DNA of 64,000 bases from Lysobacter sp. Root494 (GCF_001427225.1 NZ_LMFH01000001.1:554207-618206), one strand, 5' to 3'. Positions 40,954 through 50,379 are shown, numbered from the stretch's first letter. Numbers and translations: made by a program. The notes: a model not told the origin generated them from the letters alone.

Positions 40954-42626
40954 AGCCGTACGCAACCATCGCGCATCGCGCGCTCGTATTCCTTCTGCTG
41001 GCGCTGTGCGCGTTGCCGGCCTTGGCGCAGACGCGCGCGTGGCTCGATCGCGATCGCATCAACGCGAACGAAACCGTCACCCTCAACATCCGCACCACCG
41101 GCATGACGCGACCCGATTACGACCCGCTGCTTGCCGATTTCATCGTAAGCGGGCGCAGCAGTCGCACCGAAATGGACAACACCGGCGTGCACAGCCTGTA
41201 CGCCGTCGCGCTGCAACCGCGCCGCGCAGGCCGCATTACGATTCCAGCGCTGCGCGTCGGCAACGAACGCACGCAACCGCTGACGCTGCAGGTGGAAGGC
41301 GCCAGCGCTCCCGCTCCATCGCATGCGGGCGATGACGTCTTCATCGAAAGCGAACCCGACGACGCCACGCCCTACGTGCAGCAGGCCGTCGGCTGGATCG
41401 TGCGCCTGTATTCGGCGGCGCCGCTGATCTCGGGGCAGCTCGATCAACCCGCGCCCGATGGCGCTTCGTTGCAACAGGTCGGCGAAGACGCCCGCTACGT
41501 GCGTCAGATCGCCGGTCGCCGTTACGAAGTCGTCGAGCGCCGCTATCAGCTGATTCCCGAACGCAGTGGCGCGGTGACCGTGCCCGGTGCAGTCTTCGAA
41601 GGCCGTGGCACCGGTGGCTTCTTCGACGAGCTGTTTGGCGATCGTGGCGGCGCACTCACTGCGCAGGCCGCGCCGCGCACGTTGCAGGTGCAGCCCGCGC
41701 CCGCGAACGCGCCACAGCCGTGGCTGCCGCTGCGCGACCTGCAACTGCGCTACGCCACGACGCCAAGCGGACTGCGCGCGGGCAGCGCCGGAAGTCTCGT
41801 GATCGAGGCCACCGCCGATGGCGCGACGGCCGCGCAGATGCCGGAGCTCGAATTGCCGCCCATCGATGGCGTGCAGGTGTTCGCCGAGCCGGTGCAGGCC
41901 GACGAAACCTTCCGCGAAGGCCGCCCGCGGGTGAAGCTGACGCGCCGCTTCTCGCTGGTGCCATCGCGCGCCGGTGCGACGCAGTTGTCAGGGCTCCGTA
42001 TCGACTGGTGGGATGTAGACGAAGGCGCGCGGCGCACGGCGGCGCTGCCACCGATCCCATTGGCTGTCGCTGCGGCCGATGGCTCCGCCGCGCCGCCGGC
42101 TGCAGTGCCGCAAGGCGCTGCAGCGACAGACGCCAACGCAGCGCCAACTACTTCGACGAATCGCGGCTGGATCATGGCGACGCTGTTGTTCGCCGCGCTG
42201 TGGCTGGCGACGCTCGTGTGGGCCATGCACCAGCGTTCGCATCCCGCTCCGGCTTCACGCAGGCGCGTGCCTGGCGAATCCACCGGATCGCCACCGCAGC
42301 CAGCCCGCTCGACCGCCGAGCTGAAGCGCGCACTCGACACCGGCGACCTCGGCGAGGTGGCCGACGCGCTCTGCGCGATGGCCGTGCCGCCTGTGCTCGA
42401 CATTGAGGACGTGCGCAGCCGGCTCGCCGACGCCGCGCAGTGCGAAGCCGTCGACGCCCTGCAACGCGCCCGCTGGGGTGGCGGCGACGGCGCGACCGCG
42501 CGCCAGCGCCTGCGCCAGGCGTTCGCCACCGGCCCGAAGTGGCAAAAGGAAACGACGCCCGCACCGACGCTGCTGCCGCCGCTGTATCCGGACACGGTTG
42601 GCGAAAAGCGCAATCGGGCAGGCTGA
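40950..42626 (+). CDS. BatD family protein
   Basis: A 558-residue protein of the BatD/oxygen-tolerance family. A signal peptide ends at ALAQ (about residue 26), followed by tandem immunoglobulin-like beta domains in the periplasm (about 27-385), with the WLDRDRINANETVTLNI opening. A Pro/Ala-rich linker, one transmembrane helix (about 408-428) and a cytoplasmic tail of about 130 residues complete the chain. The name comes from Bacteroides aerotolerance studies; in proteobacteria the role is unproven. It is the last gene of the MoxR-DUF58-DUF4381-BatA-BatBC-BatD operon, with overlapping starts throughout. Confidence 0.9.
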   Translation: MKPYATIAHRALVFLLLALCALPALAQTRAWLDRDRINANETVTLNIRTTGMTRPDYDPLLADFIVSGRSSRTEMDNTGVHSLYAVALQPRRAGRITIPALRVGNERTQPLTLQVEGASAPAPSHAGDDVFIESEPDDATPYVQQAVGWIVRLYSAAPLISGQLDQPAPDGASLQQVGEDARYVRQIAGRRYEVVERRYQLIPERSGAVTVPGAVFEGRGTGGFFDELFGDRGGALTAQAAPRTLQVQPAPANAPQPWLPLRDLQLRYATTPSGLRAGSAGSLVIEATADGATAAQMPELELPPIDGVQVFAEPVQADETFREGRPRVKLTRRFSLVPSRAGATQLSGLRIDWWDVDEGARRTAALPPIPLAVAAADGSAAPPAAVPQGAAATDANAAPTTSTNRGWIMATLLFAALWLATLVWAMHQRSHPAPASRRRVPGESTGSPPQPARSTAELKRALDTGDLGEVADALCAMAVPPVLDIEDVRSRLADAAQCEAVDALQRARWGGGDGATARQRLRQAFATGPKWQKETTPAPTLLPPLYPDTVGEKRNRAG

Positions 42627-42696
42627 ACGCCATAGCCGCAAGGACGTCCGGAACGGCTGGTGTACTCTGCGCCGTCGAAAAATCACCGGAGTCCGC

Positions 42697-44028
42697 ATGA
42701 GCCACGTCCACCTGCCCCCTGCCGCAGCCACCCGCGGCATGCCCCTGCACGTGAAGGTGCTGATCGGCTTCGTGCTCGGCGCGGTGCTGGGGCTCGCGGC
42801 GCACTGGTTCGGTGGCGCGGACGTGCCATTCATCGCGGGCCTCGTCGAATTCGTGGCCAAGCCCGCCGGACAGGTCTTCCTCAACCTGCTTTTCATGCTG
42901 GTGCTGCCGCTGATGTTCTCGGCGCTGGTGCTCGGCGTGGGCGAACTCGGCGACATCGCCAGCCTCGGCCGTCTCGGCTGGCGCACGCTGACCTACACCG
43001 CGGTCGTCACCGGCGCGGCCGTCGCGATCGGCCTGCTGATGGTCAATGTGATCCAGCCCGGCACGCACATGGATCCGGCGCTGGTGCAGCAGGCGATGGC
43101 GAGCAACGCGGGCAAGGTCGGCGACATCGTCGCCAGCGGCCAGCAGCTGCGCTTCTTCGACCTGCTGGTCAACATCGTTCCACACAACGTCATTACCGCG
43201 GCGGGCGACGACAAGCAGAAGCTGGGCATCGTCTTCTTCGCGCTGATGATCGGCATCGGCCTGGTGCTCACGCCTTCGCCGGCGACGCAAGCGTTCAAGC
43301 ACGCGCTGCAGGGCTTGTTCGAGATCAGCATGCGGCTGATCGGATTGTTCATCCGCCTCGCGCCGTATGCCGTGGCGTGCTTCATGTTCAGCCTGTGCGC
43401 GCAGCTCGGCTGGGACGTCCTGGCGGGACTCGCCTACTTCGTGATCACCGTGGTGCTGGCGCTCGCGCTGCACATGTTCGTCGTGCTGCCGCTGTGGGTG
43501 AAGTTCATGGGCGGGATGTCGCCGCGCGCGTTCTTCCGCGGCAGCCAGGAAGCCACGCTCACCGCGTTCGCCACCGCATCGTCCACTGCAACGCTGCCCG
43601 TTACGCTACGCGTGGCCGAGGAAAACCTGCGCCTGCCACGCAAGGTGAGCCGCTTCGTGCTGACCGTGGGCGCATCGGCCAACCATCACGGCACGGCGTT
43701 GTTCGAAGGCGTGACGGTGTTGTTCCTCGCGCAGGTGTTCGGCCTGCACCTGCCGCTCGTCGACCAGTTGCTCGTGCTCGCGTTGTGCATCCTCGGCGGC
43801 ATCGGTACTGCGGGCATTCCATCCGGCTCGTTGCCGGTGATCGCGATGATCTGCGGCATCATCGGCCTCAATCCGGCCGGCATCGGCATCATCCTCGGCG
43901 TCAACAGCTTCCTCGACATGTGCCGTACCTCGCTCAACGTCACGGGCGATCTCGCGACCGCGGTCGTGGTGTCGGCGCGAAGTGGTGAAGTGGCGGAGTC
44001 CGAGTTGCCGGTGACGGAAACCGTTTGA
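42697..44028 (+). CDS. Dicarboxylate/amino acid:cation symporter (DAACS), first copy
   Basis: A 443-residue inner-membrane secondary transporter of the glutamate/dicarboxylate symporter fold (eight membrane helices and two re-entrant hairpins). HP1 shows SSTATLP near 295-301. The substrate-binding helix 8 reads DMCRTSLN (407-414), keeping the Asp, Arg and Asn that bind the carboxylated substrate. The helix 7 motif that is NMDGT in GltP and GltPh is NHHGT (329-333) here, which may alter cation coupling. It starts at ATG 42697 with CCGGAG upstream. It is followed by a paralogue 235 bases downstream; the pair share about half of their residues. Confidence 0.9.
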   Translation: MSHVHLPPAAATRGMPLHVKVLIGFVLGAVLGLAAHWFGGADVPFIAGLVEFVAKPAGQVFLNLLFMLVLPLMFSALVLGVGELGDIASLGRLGWRTLTYTAVVTGAAVAIGLLMVNVIQPGTHMDPALVQQAMASNAGKVGDIVASGQQLRFFDLLVNIVPHNVITAAGDDKQKLGIVFFALMIGIGLVLTPSPATQAFKHALQGLFEISMRLIGLFIRLAPYAVACFMFSLCAQLGWDVLAGLAYFVITVVLALALHMFVVLPLWVKFMGGMSPRAFFRGSQEATLTAFATASSTATLPVTLRVAEENLRLPRKVSRFVLTVGASANHHGTALFEGVTVLFLAQVFGLHLPLVDQLLVLALCILGGIGTAGIPSGSLPVIAMICGIIGLNPAGIGIILGVNSFLDMCRTSLNVTGDLATAVVVSARSGEVAESELPVTETV

Positions 44029-44048
44029 CGTAGCGACGCACTGTCGTC

Positions 44049-44192
44049 GTCATTCCCGCGAAGGCGGGAATCCATGGACGTCGGTTTTTTATCCAGAGAT
44101 GCCCGCCAGTCGCCTGTGCGGGCATCTTTTTGCCTGCCCGTCCGGTCTTTTGAAGGTCACGCCCAGGGATTGCCGCCTTCGCGGGAATGACG
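44049..44192. repeat. Inverted pair of REP-like elements
   Basis: CGTCATTCCCGCGAAGGCGGGAATCC at about 44049-44073 contains the palindrome ATTCCCGC/GCGGGAAT. A reverse-orientation relative, GCCGCCTTCGCGGGAATGACG, lies at about 44172-44192. The CATTCCCGCGAAGGCGGGAAT type is a dispersed repeat in many beta- and gammaproteobacteria. Confidence 0.65.
44097..44131 (+). terminator. Terminator of the first symporter gene
   Basis: AGATGCCCGC, 11-base loop, GCGGGCATCT then TTTT. It lies inside the REP-like pair. Confidence 0.75.
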
Positions 44193-44263
44193 AGCAACGC
44201 CTTGACGAGCGCAGATAGAACAGGTTGCTAAGCTCGGGACACTTCCGCCGCCGGAGCCGCACC

Positions 44264-45577
44264 ATGAGCGAAGCCATTCGCACCAGGACGAAGCTTCCGC
44301 TGCACTGGAAGATGCTGATCGGTTTCCTCGCCGGCCTCGCTGCCGGCCTGGTGGTGCACTACACGGTCGGCGCCGACGTGGCATGGGTGCAGATGCTCAC
44401 CACCTACGTCACGCAACCCGCGGCGACGATCTTCCTGCGCCTGATCTTCATGCTCGTCATTCCGTTGCTGTTCGCGGCGCTGGTGATCGGCGTGTCGGAG
44501 ATGGGCGACATGCGCGCGTTCGGCCGCGTTGGCTGGCGCACGCTGCTCTACACGGTGGTGATGTCGGGCCTCGCCGTCGTGCTCGGGCTGGTGCTGGTGA
44601 ATCTCTTCAAGCCCGGCGCCGGCGTGGACGAAGCGCAGGCGCTGAAGCTGCTGAGCGACAACGCCGAGCGCGCGCGCGGCATCATCAGCGAGGCCGGCGA
44701 GCAGCCCAAGGGCCTGGACATGCTGCTGTCGATCGTGCCCGACAACATCGTCGCCGCCGCATCGAGCAACAACACGATCCTCTCGGTGATGTTCTTCGCG
44801 CTGATGCTGGGCATCGGCCTGGTGATCGCGCGCAACGAAGCGACCGAAACGCTCAAGCGCGGCATCCAGGGCCTGTTCGACGTGTCGATGACGCTGATCG
44901 GCATGGTCATCCGCCTCGCGCCGTACGCGGTGGCGGCGCTGATGTTCAACATGACGGTCGTATTCGGTTGGGACCTGCTCGGCAAGCTCGCTGAATACGT
45001 ACTGGTAGTGGTGCTCGCGCTCGCGCTGCACCTGTTCGTCACTTATTCGATCGCGCTGAAGCTGCTCGCCGGCTGGTCGCCGCTGAAGTTCTTCAAGGGC
45101 GTGCAGGAAGCGATGCTGCTGGCGTTCTCCACCGCGTCGAGCAACGCGACGCTGCCGACCTCGCTGCGCGTCGCCGACGAGAAGCTTGGCCTGCCGCCGC
45201 GCATCTCGCGCTTCGTGCTCACGGTCGGGGCGACCGCCAACCAGAATGGCACTGCGCTGTTCGAAGGCGTCACCGTGATCTTCCTTGCGCAGTTCTTCGG
45301 CGTCGAGCTGTCGCTGGCGCAGCAGGTGACGGTGATGTTGGTGTGCATCCTCGGAGGCATCGGTACCGCGGGCGTGCCGTCGGGTTCGCTGCCGGTGGTG
45401 GCGCTGATCTGTTCGATGGTGGGGGTGAAGCCGGAGGGCATCGGCCTGATCCTGGGCGTGAACCATTTCCTGGATATGTGCCGGACCACGCTGAACGTCA
45501 CCGGCGATCTTGCGATCGCGGCGATGGTGTCGAAAGGGGAAACGGAAGCGGTGGTGGAAGCAACGGAAACCGCGTAA
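44264..45577 (+). CDS. Dicarboxylate/amino acid:cation symporter (DAACS), second copy
   Basis: A 437-residue paralogue of the preceding transporter. HP1 is SSNATLP near 292-298, the helix 8 substrate site is DMCRTTLN (404-411), and the helix 7 motif is NQNGT (326-330) rather than NMDGT. The two paralogues differ from each other at exactly that cation-site motif (NHHGT against NQNGT), suggesting different coupling or ion preference. It ends 62 bases before the 43-bp tandem repeat array. It starts at ATG 44264 with CCGGAG upstream, the same leader sequence as the first copy. Confidence 0.9.
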   Translation: MSEAIRTRTKLPLHWKMLIGFLAGLAAGLVVHYTVGADVAWVQMLTTYVTQPAATIFLRLIFMLVIPLLFAALVIGVSEMGDMRAFGRVGWRTLLYTVVMSGLAVVLGLVLVNLFKPGAGVDEAQALKLLSDNAERARGIISEAGEQPKGLDMLLSIVPDNIVAAASSNNTILSVMFFALMLGIGLVIARNEATETLKRGIQGLFDVSMTLIGMVIRLAPYAVAALMFNMTVVFGWDLLGKLAEYVLVVVLALALHLFVTYSIALKLLAGWSPLKFFKGVQEAMLLAFSTASSNATLPTSLRVADEKLGLPPRISRFVLTVGATANQNGTALFEGVTVIFLAQFFGVELSLAQQVTVMLVCILGGIGTAGVPSGSLPVVALICSMVGVKPEGIGLILGVNHFLDMCRTTLNVTGDLAIAAMVSKGETEAVVEATETA

Positions 45578-45639
45578 GTCGCAACTTGCGAGGTTTTTTC
45601 CGTTCTCCCTTCGGTCGCCGACGGCAGAGGGCTCACAGC

Positions 45640-45945
45640 CCCCAACGATGGGGTCAGGGACCCCATGTGATCGATCCTCAGGCTCCAACGATGAGGTCGC
45701 ACCCCATGTGATCGATCTTCCAACCCCAACAATGGGGTCGCAGACCTCATGTGATCGATCTTCCGACCCCATCGATGGACTCGCGCACCCCATGCGATCG
45801 ATCTTCCGACCCCAACGATGGGGTGGCGGACCCCTGCGACCGATCTCCGGACCACAACCAGATGGGGTCGCGGACCCATGTGATCGATCTTCCAACCCCA
45901 ACGATGGGGTCGCCAACCCCGCGCGCGCTATCCGGAACCCCACGC
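45640..45945. repeat. Seven-unit imperfect tandem repeat, about 43 bp
   Basis: Units begin with CCCCAACGATGGGG-like sequence at 45640, 45683, 45724, 45767, 45810, 45852 and 45896, spacing 41 to 44 bases. The consensus unit is CCCCAACGATGGGG, then TCGCGGACCCC, then ATGTGATCGATC, then TTCCGA. Two overlapping palindromes recur: CCCC-N6-GGGG and GGGGTC-N3-GACCCC, plus GATCGATC. The last unit decays after position 45920. It has no spacers and is not a CRISPR. The unit length is not a multiple of three, and no protein reads through it in a consistent frame. Confidence 0.88.
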
Positions 45946-46072
45946 GTCGCATCCACGTCGCCAACCGCGACATCCCGAACCCGGCCCGCGCCCCGTGCTG
46001 TGGGACAATGGCGCCCTTCGCCGGGGCGGCCGCCCGCCCTGAGTCCGCCGCTTCCCAATCCCAGCCGAGCCC

Positions 46073-48064
46073 ATGACGACGCCGACCCGCCGCGATCTCG
46101 CCAACGCCATCCGTTTCCTTGCCGCCGACGCGGTCCAGGCCGCCAACTCTGGCCATCCCGGCATGCCCATGGGCATGGCCGACATCGCCGAGGTGCTCTG
46201 GAACGACTACCTGCGGCATAACCCGAAGAACCCGACGTGGTTCAACCGCGACCGCTTCATCCTCTCCAACGGCCACGGCTCGATGCTGCAGTACGCGTTG
46301 CTGCACCTCGCCGGTTACGACCTGTCGATCGAGGACCTGAAGAAGTTCCGCCAGCTCGAATCGAAGACCCCCGGCCACCCGGAAAACTTCATGACGCCGG
46401 GCGTGGAAACCACCACCGGCCCGCTCGGCCAGGGCTTCGCCAATGCCGTCGGCATGGCGCTCGCCGAGAAGCTGCTGGCGCAGCGCTTCAATAAACCCGA
46501 GTACGACATCGTCGACCACCACACCTGGGTGTTCATGGGCGACGGCTGCCTGATGGAAGGCATCTCGCACGAAGCCGCATCGCTCGCCGGCACCTGGGGC
46601 CTCAACAAGCTCGTCGCGTTCTGGGACGACAACAAGATCTCGATCGACGGCAACACCGACGGCTGGTTCACCGACAACACGCCGGCGCGCTTCGAGGCCT
46701 ATGGCTGGAACGTCGTGCGCGGCGTCAACGGCCACGATGCCGACGAGATCAGGACCGCGATCGAGACCGCGCTGAAGTCGACCGACAAGCCGACGCTGAT
46801 CTGCTGCCGCACCACGATTGGTTTCGGTTCGCCCGCGAAGGCCGGCAAGGAATCCAGCCACGGCGCGCCGCTGGGCAAGGACGAAATCGCCGCGACGCGC
46901 GAAGCGCTGAAGTGGCCGCACGCGCCGTTCGAGATCCCGCAGGAAATCTACGACGGCTGGCGCGCGGGCAACACGGGCCTGGTGCGCGAGGACCAGTGGA
47001 ACACGCTCTTCGACCGCTACGCGCAGCAGTTCCCGGAACTCGCCGCCGAACTCACCCGCCGTTCGCGCAACGAACTGCCGGAAGGCTTCATCGAAGCCGC
47101 TGACGCCTACATCGCCAAGCTGCAGGCGGAAGGTCCGGTCGTCGCCTCGCGCAAGGCGTCGCAGATGGCGATCGAAGCTTTCGCGCCGCTGCTGCCGGAA
47201 CTCGTCGGCGGCTCGGCCGACCTCGCGCATTCCAACCTCACGTTGTGGAAGGGCAGCAAGTCGGTCGCGACCAGCGATCCGAACGCCAACTACATCTATT
47301 ACGGCGTGCGCGAATTCGCGATGACCGCGATCAGCAACGGGCTCGGTTTGCACGAGTGCTTCATCCCGTACGACGCCACCTTCCTCGTCTTCAGCGACTA
47401 CGCGCGCAACGCCGTGCGCATGAGCGCGCTGATGGGCGCGCACGCGATCCACGTGTACACGCATGATTCGATCGGCCTCGGCGAAGACGGTCCGACCCAC
47501 CAGCCGATCGAACACCTCGCCTCCCTGCGCTACATCCCGGGCAACGACGTGTGGCGCCCGTGCGACGCGGTGGAATCGGCGGTGTGCTGGAAGAAGGCGA
47601 TCGAACGCTACAACGGCCCGAGCTGCCTGGTCTTCTCGCGCCAGAACCTGCCGCACCAGCCGCGCACCGCGCAGCAGGTGAAGGACATCGAGCGCGGCGG
47701 TTACGTGCTGAAGGATTCGGCCGGCCAGCCCGAGATGATCCTCATGGCGACGGGTTCCGAAGTGGGCCTCGCGATGCAGGCTGCCGAACAGCTCGGCGAC
47801 AAGGTGCGCGTGGTGTCGATGCCGTCGACCGACGTCTTCGACCGCCAGGATGACCAGTACCGCGAAAGCGTGCTGCCGAAGGCCTGTCGCAGGCGCATCG
47901 CGATCGAGGCAGCCACCAGCGATTTCTGGCGCAAGTACGTCGGCCTCGACGGCGCGGTGATCGGCATGGAGCGTTTTGGCGCGAGCGCACCGATCGAGCA
48001 GCTGCTGCCGCATTTCGGTTTCACCGTCGAGAACGTGATGGCGGCGGCGAAGGCGCTGGGTTGA
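46073..48064 (+). CDS. tkt: Transketolase
   Basis: A 663-residue thiamine-diphosphate enzyme of the pentose phosphate pathway, moving two-carbon units between sugar phosphates. The ThDP-binding motif runs from GDGCLMEG (near residue 154) to WDDNKIS (about 184-190). [10 protein letters not shown] near 25-34 and SNGHGSM near 65 are the phosphate and substrate contacts, and EFAMTAI near 407 holds the catalytic Glu of the pyrimidine domain. E. coli TktA has 663 residues. There is no clear promoter next to the gene; GACAAT near 46006 is a candidate -10. It opens the chromosome section that carries gap, pgk and pyk 10-17 kb further on. Confidence 0.97.
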   Translation: MTTPTRRDLANAIRFLAADAVQAANSGHPGMPMGMADIAEVLWNDYLRHNPKNPTWFNRDRFILSNGHGSMLQYALLHLAGYDLSIEDLKKFRQLESKTPGHPENFMTPGVETTTGPLGQGFANAVGMALAEKLLAQRFNKPEYDIVDHHTWVFMGDGCLMEGISHEAASLAGTWGLNKLVAFWDDNKISIDGNTDGWFTDNTPARFEAYGWNVVRGVNGHDADEIRTAIETALKSTDKPTLICCRTTIGFGSPAKAGKESSHGAPLGKDEIAATREALKWPHAPFEIPQEIYDGWRAGNTGLVREDQWNTLFDRYAQQFPELAAELTRRSRNELPEGFIEAADAYIAKLQAEGPVVASRKASQMAIEAFAPLLPELVGGSADLAHSNLTLWKGSKSVATSDPNANYIYYGVREFAMTAISNGLGLHECFIPYDATFLVFSDYARNAVRMSALMGAHAIHVYTHDSIGLGEDGPTHQPIEHLASLRYIPGNDVWRPCDAVESAVCWKKAIERYNGPSCLVFSRQNLPHQPRTAQQVKDIERGGYVLKDSAGQPEMILMATGSEVGLAMQAAEQLGDKVRVVSMPSTDVFDRQDDQYRESVLPKACRRRIAIEAATSDFWRKYVGLDGAVIGMERFGASAPIEQLLPHFGFTVENVMAAAKALG

Positions 48065-48153
48065 TGCGCCGCGCGTGAGATCGCGACATTGCTGAAGCAT
48101 GCAGACGGCGCTTTCGGCGCCGTTTGTGTTTGAGTGCCGGTTCGCCGCGCATT

Positions 48154-48323
48154 CCCTTCTCCCCGCATGCGGGGAGAAGGTGCCCGAAGGGCGGATGAGG
48201 GGCGGCGAGCGCAGCGAGCTGCTCCTGCTTCTTCGGCGAAAAGGCAAAGCACCGCTCGCTACGCTCGCGGCTCCTCACCCGCCCGTTGGGCACCCCTCTC
48301 CCCCGCACGCGGGAGAGGGGGTA
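48154..48323. repeat. REPIN-like long inverted repeat
   Basis: TTCTCCCCGCATGCGGGGAGAAGGTGCCCGAAGGGCGGATGAGG on the left is matched on the right by CCTCACCCGCCCGTTGGGCACCCCTCTCCCCCGCACGCGGGAGAGG. Inside, GGCGAGCGCAGCGAGC pairs with GCTCGCTACGCTCGC. The whole stretch of about 170 bases can fold into one hairpin with a loop near 48222-48250. This has the layout of two REP sequences in inverted orientation. The GGTGCCCGAAGGGCGGATGAGG core is a widespread xanthomonad/pseudomonad repeat type. Confidence 0.75.
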
Positions 48324-48412
48324 AAGCCGCGCGCGCGCGTGCGGCTTCCGTCTCCATTACGTCTGCCACAATCGCCCAGCCGCCGACTCCCATCCATGCA
48401 AAGGAGCTGCAC

Positions 48413-48907
48413 ATGAGCGACGAACCCGTTTCCCTCACCCTGCCGCGCACCCAGCTGGTCGCGATCGACAACGCGCTCGACCTGGTCGAGTCGCAGCTCG
48501 AGCGGCTGCTCACCCTCGATGAGGAATACGACGAGGACGACGAGTTGCCGGAGCGGCCGACGCAGCGGCCGTTCAAGCCCGTCGAAGAAACGCGGCTCGG
48601 CCCGGAGCAGGAACGCTTCTGCCGCGAGACGCTGATGCGCCTGCTGCTCAATCCGCAGCTCGACGTGTCCGACATCCCGCACGCGAACGAGGCCCTGCGC
48701 GCGCTCGACCAGCTGCGCCCACGGCTCGTGCGCCTGCAACGGCTGGGCGAACGCGCGTCGCACGCGCACTCGGTACTGAGCGAGCACGTGATGCTCTGCG
48801 CGCTGATCGGCTACGGCACCCTGCGGAACGCGGACCAGCATCATGGGCTGGAGCCGCTGCGCGAGGCGACGCGGGCACGACGCAGGCGCGGGAGTTCGTC
48901 GCCCTAG
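48413..48907 (+). CDS. Conserved hypothetical protein
   Basis: A 164-residue cytoplasmic protein, helical with a very acidic stretch (EEYDEDDE, about residues 40-47) and a basic C-terminal tail. I do not recognise a domain. The start MSDEPVSLTLPRTQLVAIDNALDLVESQLERLL suggests an amphipathic helix, perhaps for dimerisation. ATG 48413 has AAGGAG seven bases upstream, a strong ribosome binding site, so translation is likely. The frame upstream runs through the REPIN-like repeat and is not coding. It stands alone between the repeat and an empty stretch (48908-49218). Confidence 0.7.
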   Translation: MSDEPVSLTLPRTQLVAIDNALDLVESQLERLLTLDEEYDEDDELPERPTQRPFKPVEETRLGPEQERFCRETLMRLLLNPQLDVSDIPHANEALRALDQLRPRLVRLQRLGERASHAHSVLSEHVMLCALIGYGTLRNADQHHGLEPLREATRARRRRGSSSP

Positions 48908-49218
48908 TCGTAGTCGCATGAAGTGCGGGCAGCCCGTATTCGCCTGCACCCGCGCAGACAGCCAACTGAACAGGCGCGGCGCCGATGGCAGCGCGGCCGC
49001 TCTTGCGCAATCGCGCCGTTGCCTTGGATTCATGCCAGCCGCAAGCGGCGCTCAACCCTATTCAGTTCTTCGCGACTTTGAAGGCGCGCACAAAACGGAA
49101 CTTCCAATCGCAAATTCTTTCACGGCGTCTCTACATTCCCAACCGGCCCGAAGGCCCCGTGCATCGCTTGCCAGGGAAGAACGACTTAAGCCGAAGGCAG
49201 CCGGCACCCGGGAAATAC
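48908..49218. other. Gene-free stretch before the beta-helix gene
   Basis: About 310 bases with somewhat lower G+C near 49060-49140 than its surroundings. It probably holds the promoter of the beta-helix gene, but no hexamer pair is convincing. No repeat, RNA or operator was found. Confidence 0.4.
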
Positions 49219-50379
49219 ATGAATCTTGCAGACGAACAGACCCTGCGCCTGCCGGAAACGGCGCGCCGCGATTTTTTGAAGAAGTCCTCCGCGGTCGCCG
49301 TATCCGTGGTCTTCGGCAGCGTCGCGCTGCCGGCGCTCGCCGCCTACGTTCCGCCGACCCGCTCGCGCGGCACCACGACGCGCAACGTGCGCAACTATGG
49401 TGCGGTAGGCGATGGCGTGCATGACGATACCGCCGCGATCCAGGCCGCGATCAATTCGCTGCCATCCACGGGCGGCGTCGTGTCCATTCCGGCTGGTACC
49501 TATCTGGTCGACACGACCAAGCGCATCAGCCTGCGCAGCCTGATGCTGCTCTCGCTGGCTCCGGGCGCCGTGCTGAAGGCGAAGACGTCTTCGGTACGCC
49601 GTGCCTACCTGCTCAACGTCAACAACGTGAGCGATGTGGAAATCGCGGGCGGCCAGATCGTCGGCGACCGCGACACCCACCGGTACGTCACCGGCTACAC
49701 CGACGAATGGAACCACGGTGTCGCCATCAACGGTTCCAAGCGCGTGACCCTGCGCGACATCCGCGTCAGCAAGTGCACCGGCGACGGCGTCTGCATCGGC
49801 GGTTCGTCGAGCGACGTGGTGATCGCGAACATCGTCTCCACGCAGTGCCGCCGCCAGGGCCTGTCGATCACCCAGTCGACCAACGTCAAGGTCTACGACT
49901 CGGAGTTCAGCTACACGCAGGGCACCAAGCCCGAGTGCGGCATCGATATCGAACCGGATGAGCCGTACTCGGTGTCCAACGTGGTGATCGAGAACTGCTG
50001 GATCCACCACAACAAGGCCAACGGCGTGCAGATCTACAAGCGCACCAGTGCGGTGACGCTGCGCGCCAACAAGATCGAATACAACACCGGCTTCGGCGTG
50101 CTTGCGATCGGCGCGGGCGGCGGATCGATCGTCTCGAACCAGATTCTGCACAACCGCCTCTACGGCATCGGCCTGCGCGCGGCGAGCCACGGGTTCTCGG
50201 TGAGCGGCAACACGTTCCGCAACAACAAGACGATGTTCTTCGGGGTGAAGACCTCCACCGCCACGCCGATCAGGGTCACGGGCACCAGCACCTCGACCAG
50301 TCCGAAGACGACGTGGCACATGGAGATCACCTCCGACTGCTACAGCAACTCGATCGGGACCAACTACTACGCCCAGTAA
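49219..50379 (+). CDS. Tat-exported right-handed beta-helix protein (pectate lyase 3 superfamily)
   Basis: A 386-residue exported protein. Its leader contains ARRDFLKKSSAVAV (twin Arg followed by Phe-Leu-Lys), a Tat signal, with cleavage near ALAA (about residue 47). The mature part begins NVRNYGAVGDGVHDDTAAIQAAI, the hallmark of the Pectate_lyase_3/GH28-like family, and continues as a parallel beta-helix (about 65-370) with SNVVIENCWIHHNKANGVQI-like turns. No catalytic pectate lyase or GH28 aspartate set could be assigned, so the activity (polysaccharide lyase, hydrolase or epimerase) is open. It stands alone, far from any polysaccharide gene cluster, and is followed by a terminator. Confidence 0.85.
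   Translation: MNLADEQTLRLPETARRDFLKKSSAVAVSVVFGSVALPALAAYVPPTRSRGTTTRNVRNYGAVGDGVHDDTAAIQAAINSLPSTGGVVSIPAGTYLVDTTKRISLRSLMLLSLAPGAVLKAKTSSVRRAYLLNVNNVSDVEIAGGQIVGDRDTHRYVTGYTDEWNHGVAINGSKRVTLRDIRVSKCTGDGVCIGGSSSDVVIANIVSTQCRRQGLSITQSTNVKVYDSEFSYTQGTKPECGIDIEPDEPYSVSNVVIENCWIHHNKANGVQIYKRTSAVTLRANKIEYNTGFGVLAIGAGGGSIVSNQILHNRLYGIGLRAASHGFSVSGNTFRNNKTMFFGVKTSTATPIRVTGTSTSTSPKTTWHMEITSDCYSNSIGTNYYAQ

Noticed and set aside
45640-45945. CRISPR array
   Set aside because: The units are directly adjacent and diverged, with no unique spacers between conserved repeats and no cas genes.
44228-48247. 1,339-codon open frame on the minus strand
   Set aside because: It is antisense to the second symporter and to tkt and runs through the tandem repeat; its composition is that of a shadow frame in high-GC DNA.
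48134-48412. Upstream extension of the 48413 gene
   Set aside because: It translates the REPIN-like repeat; ATG 48413 has a strong ribosome binding site.
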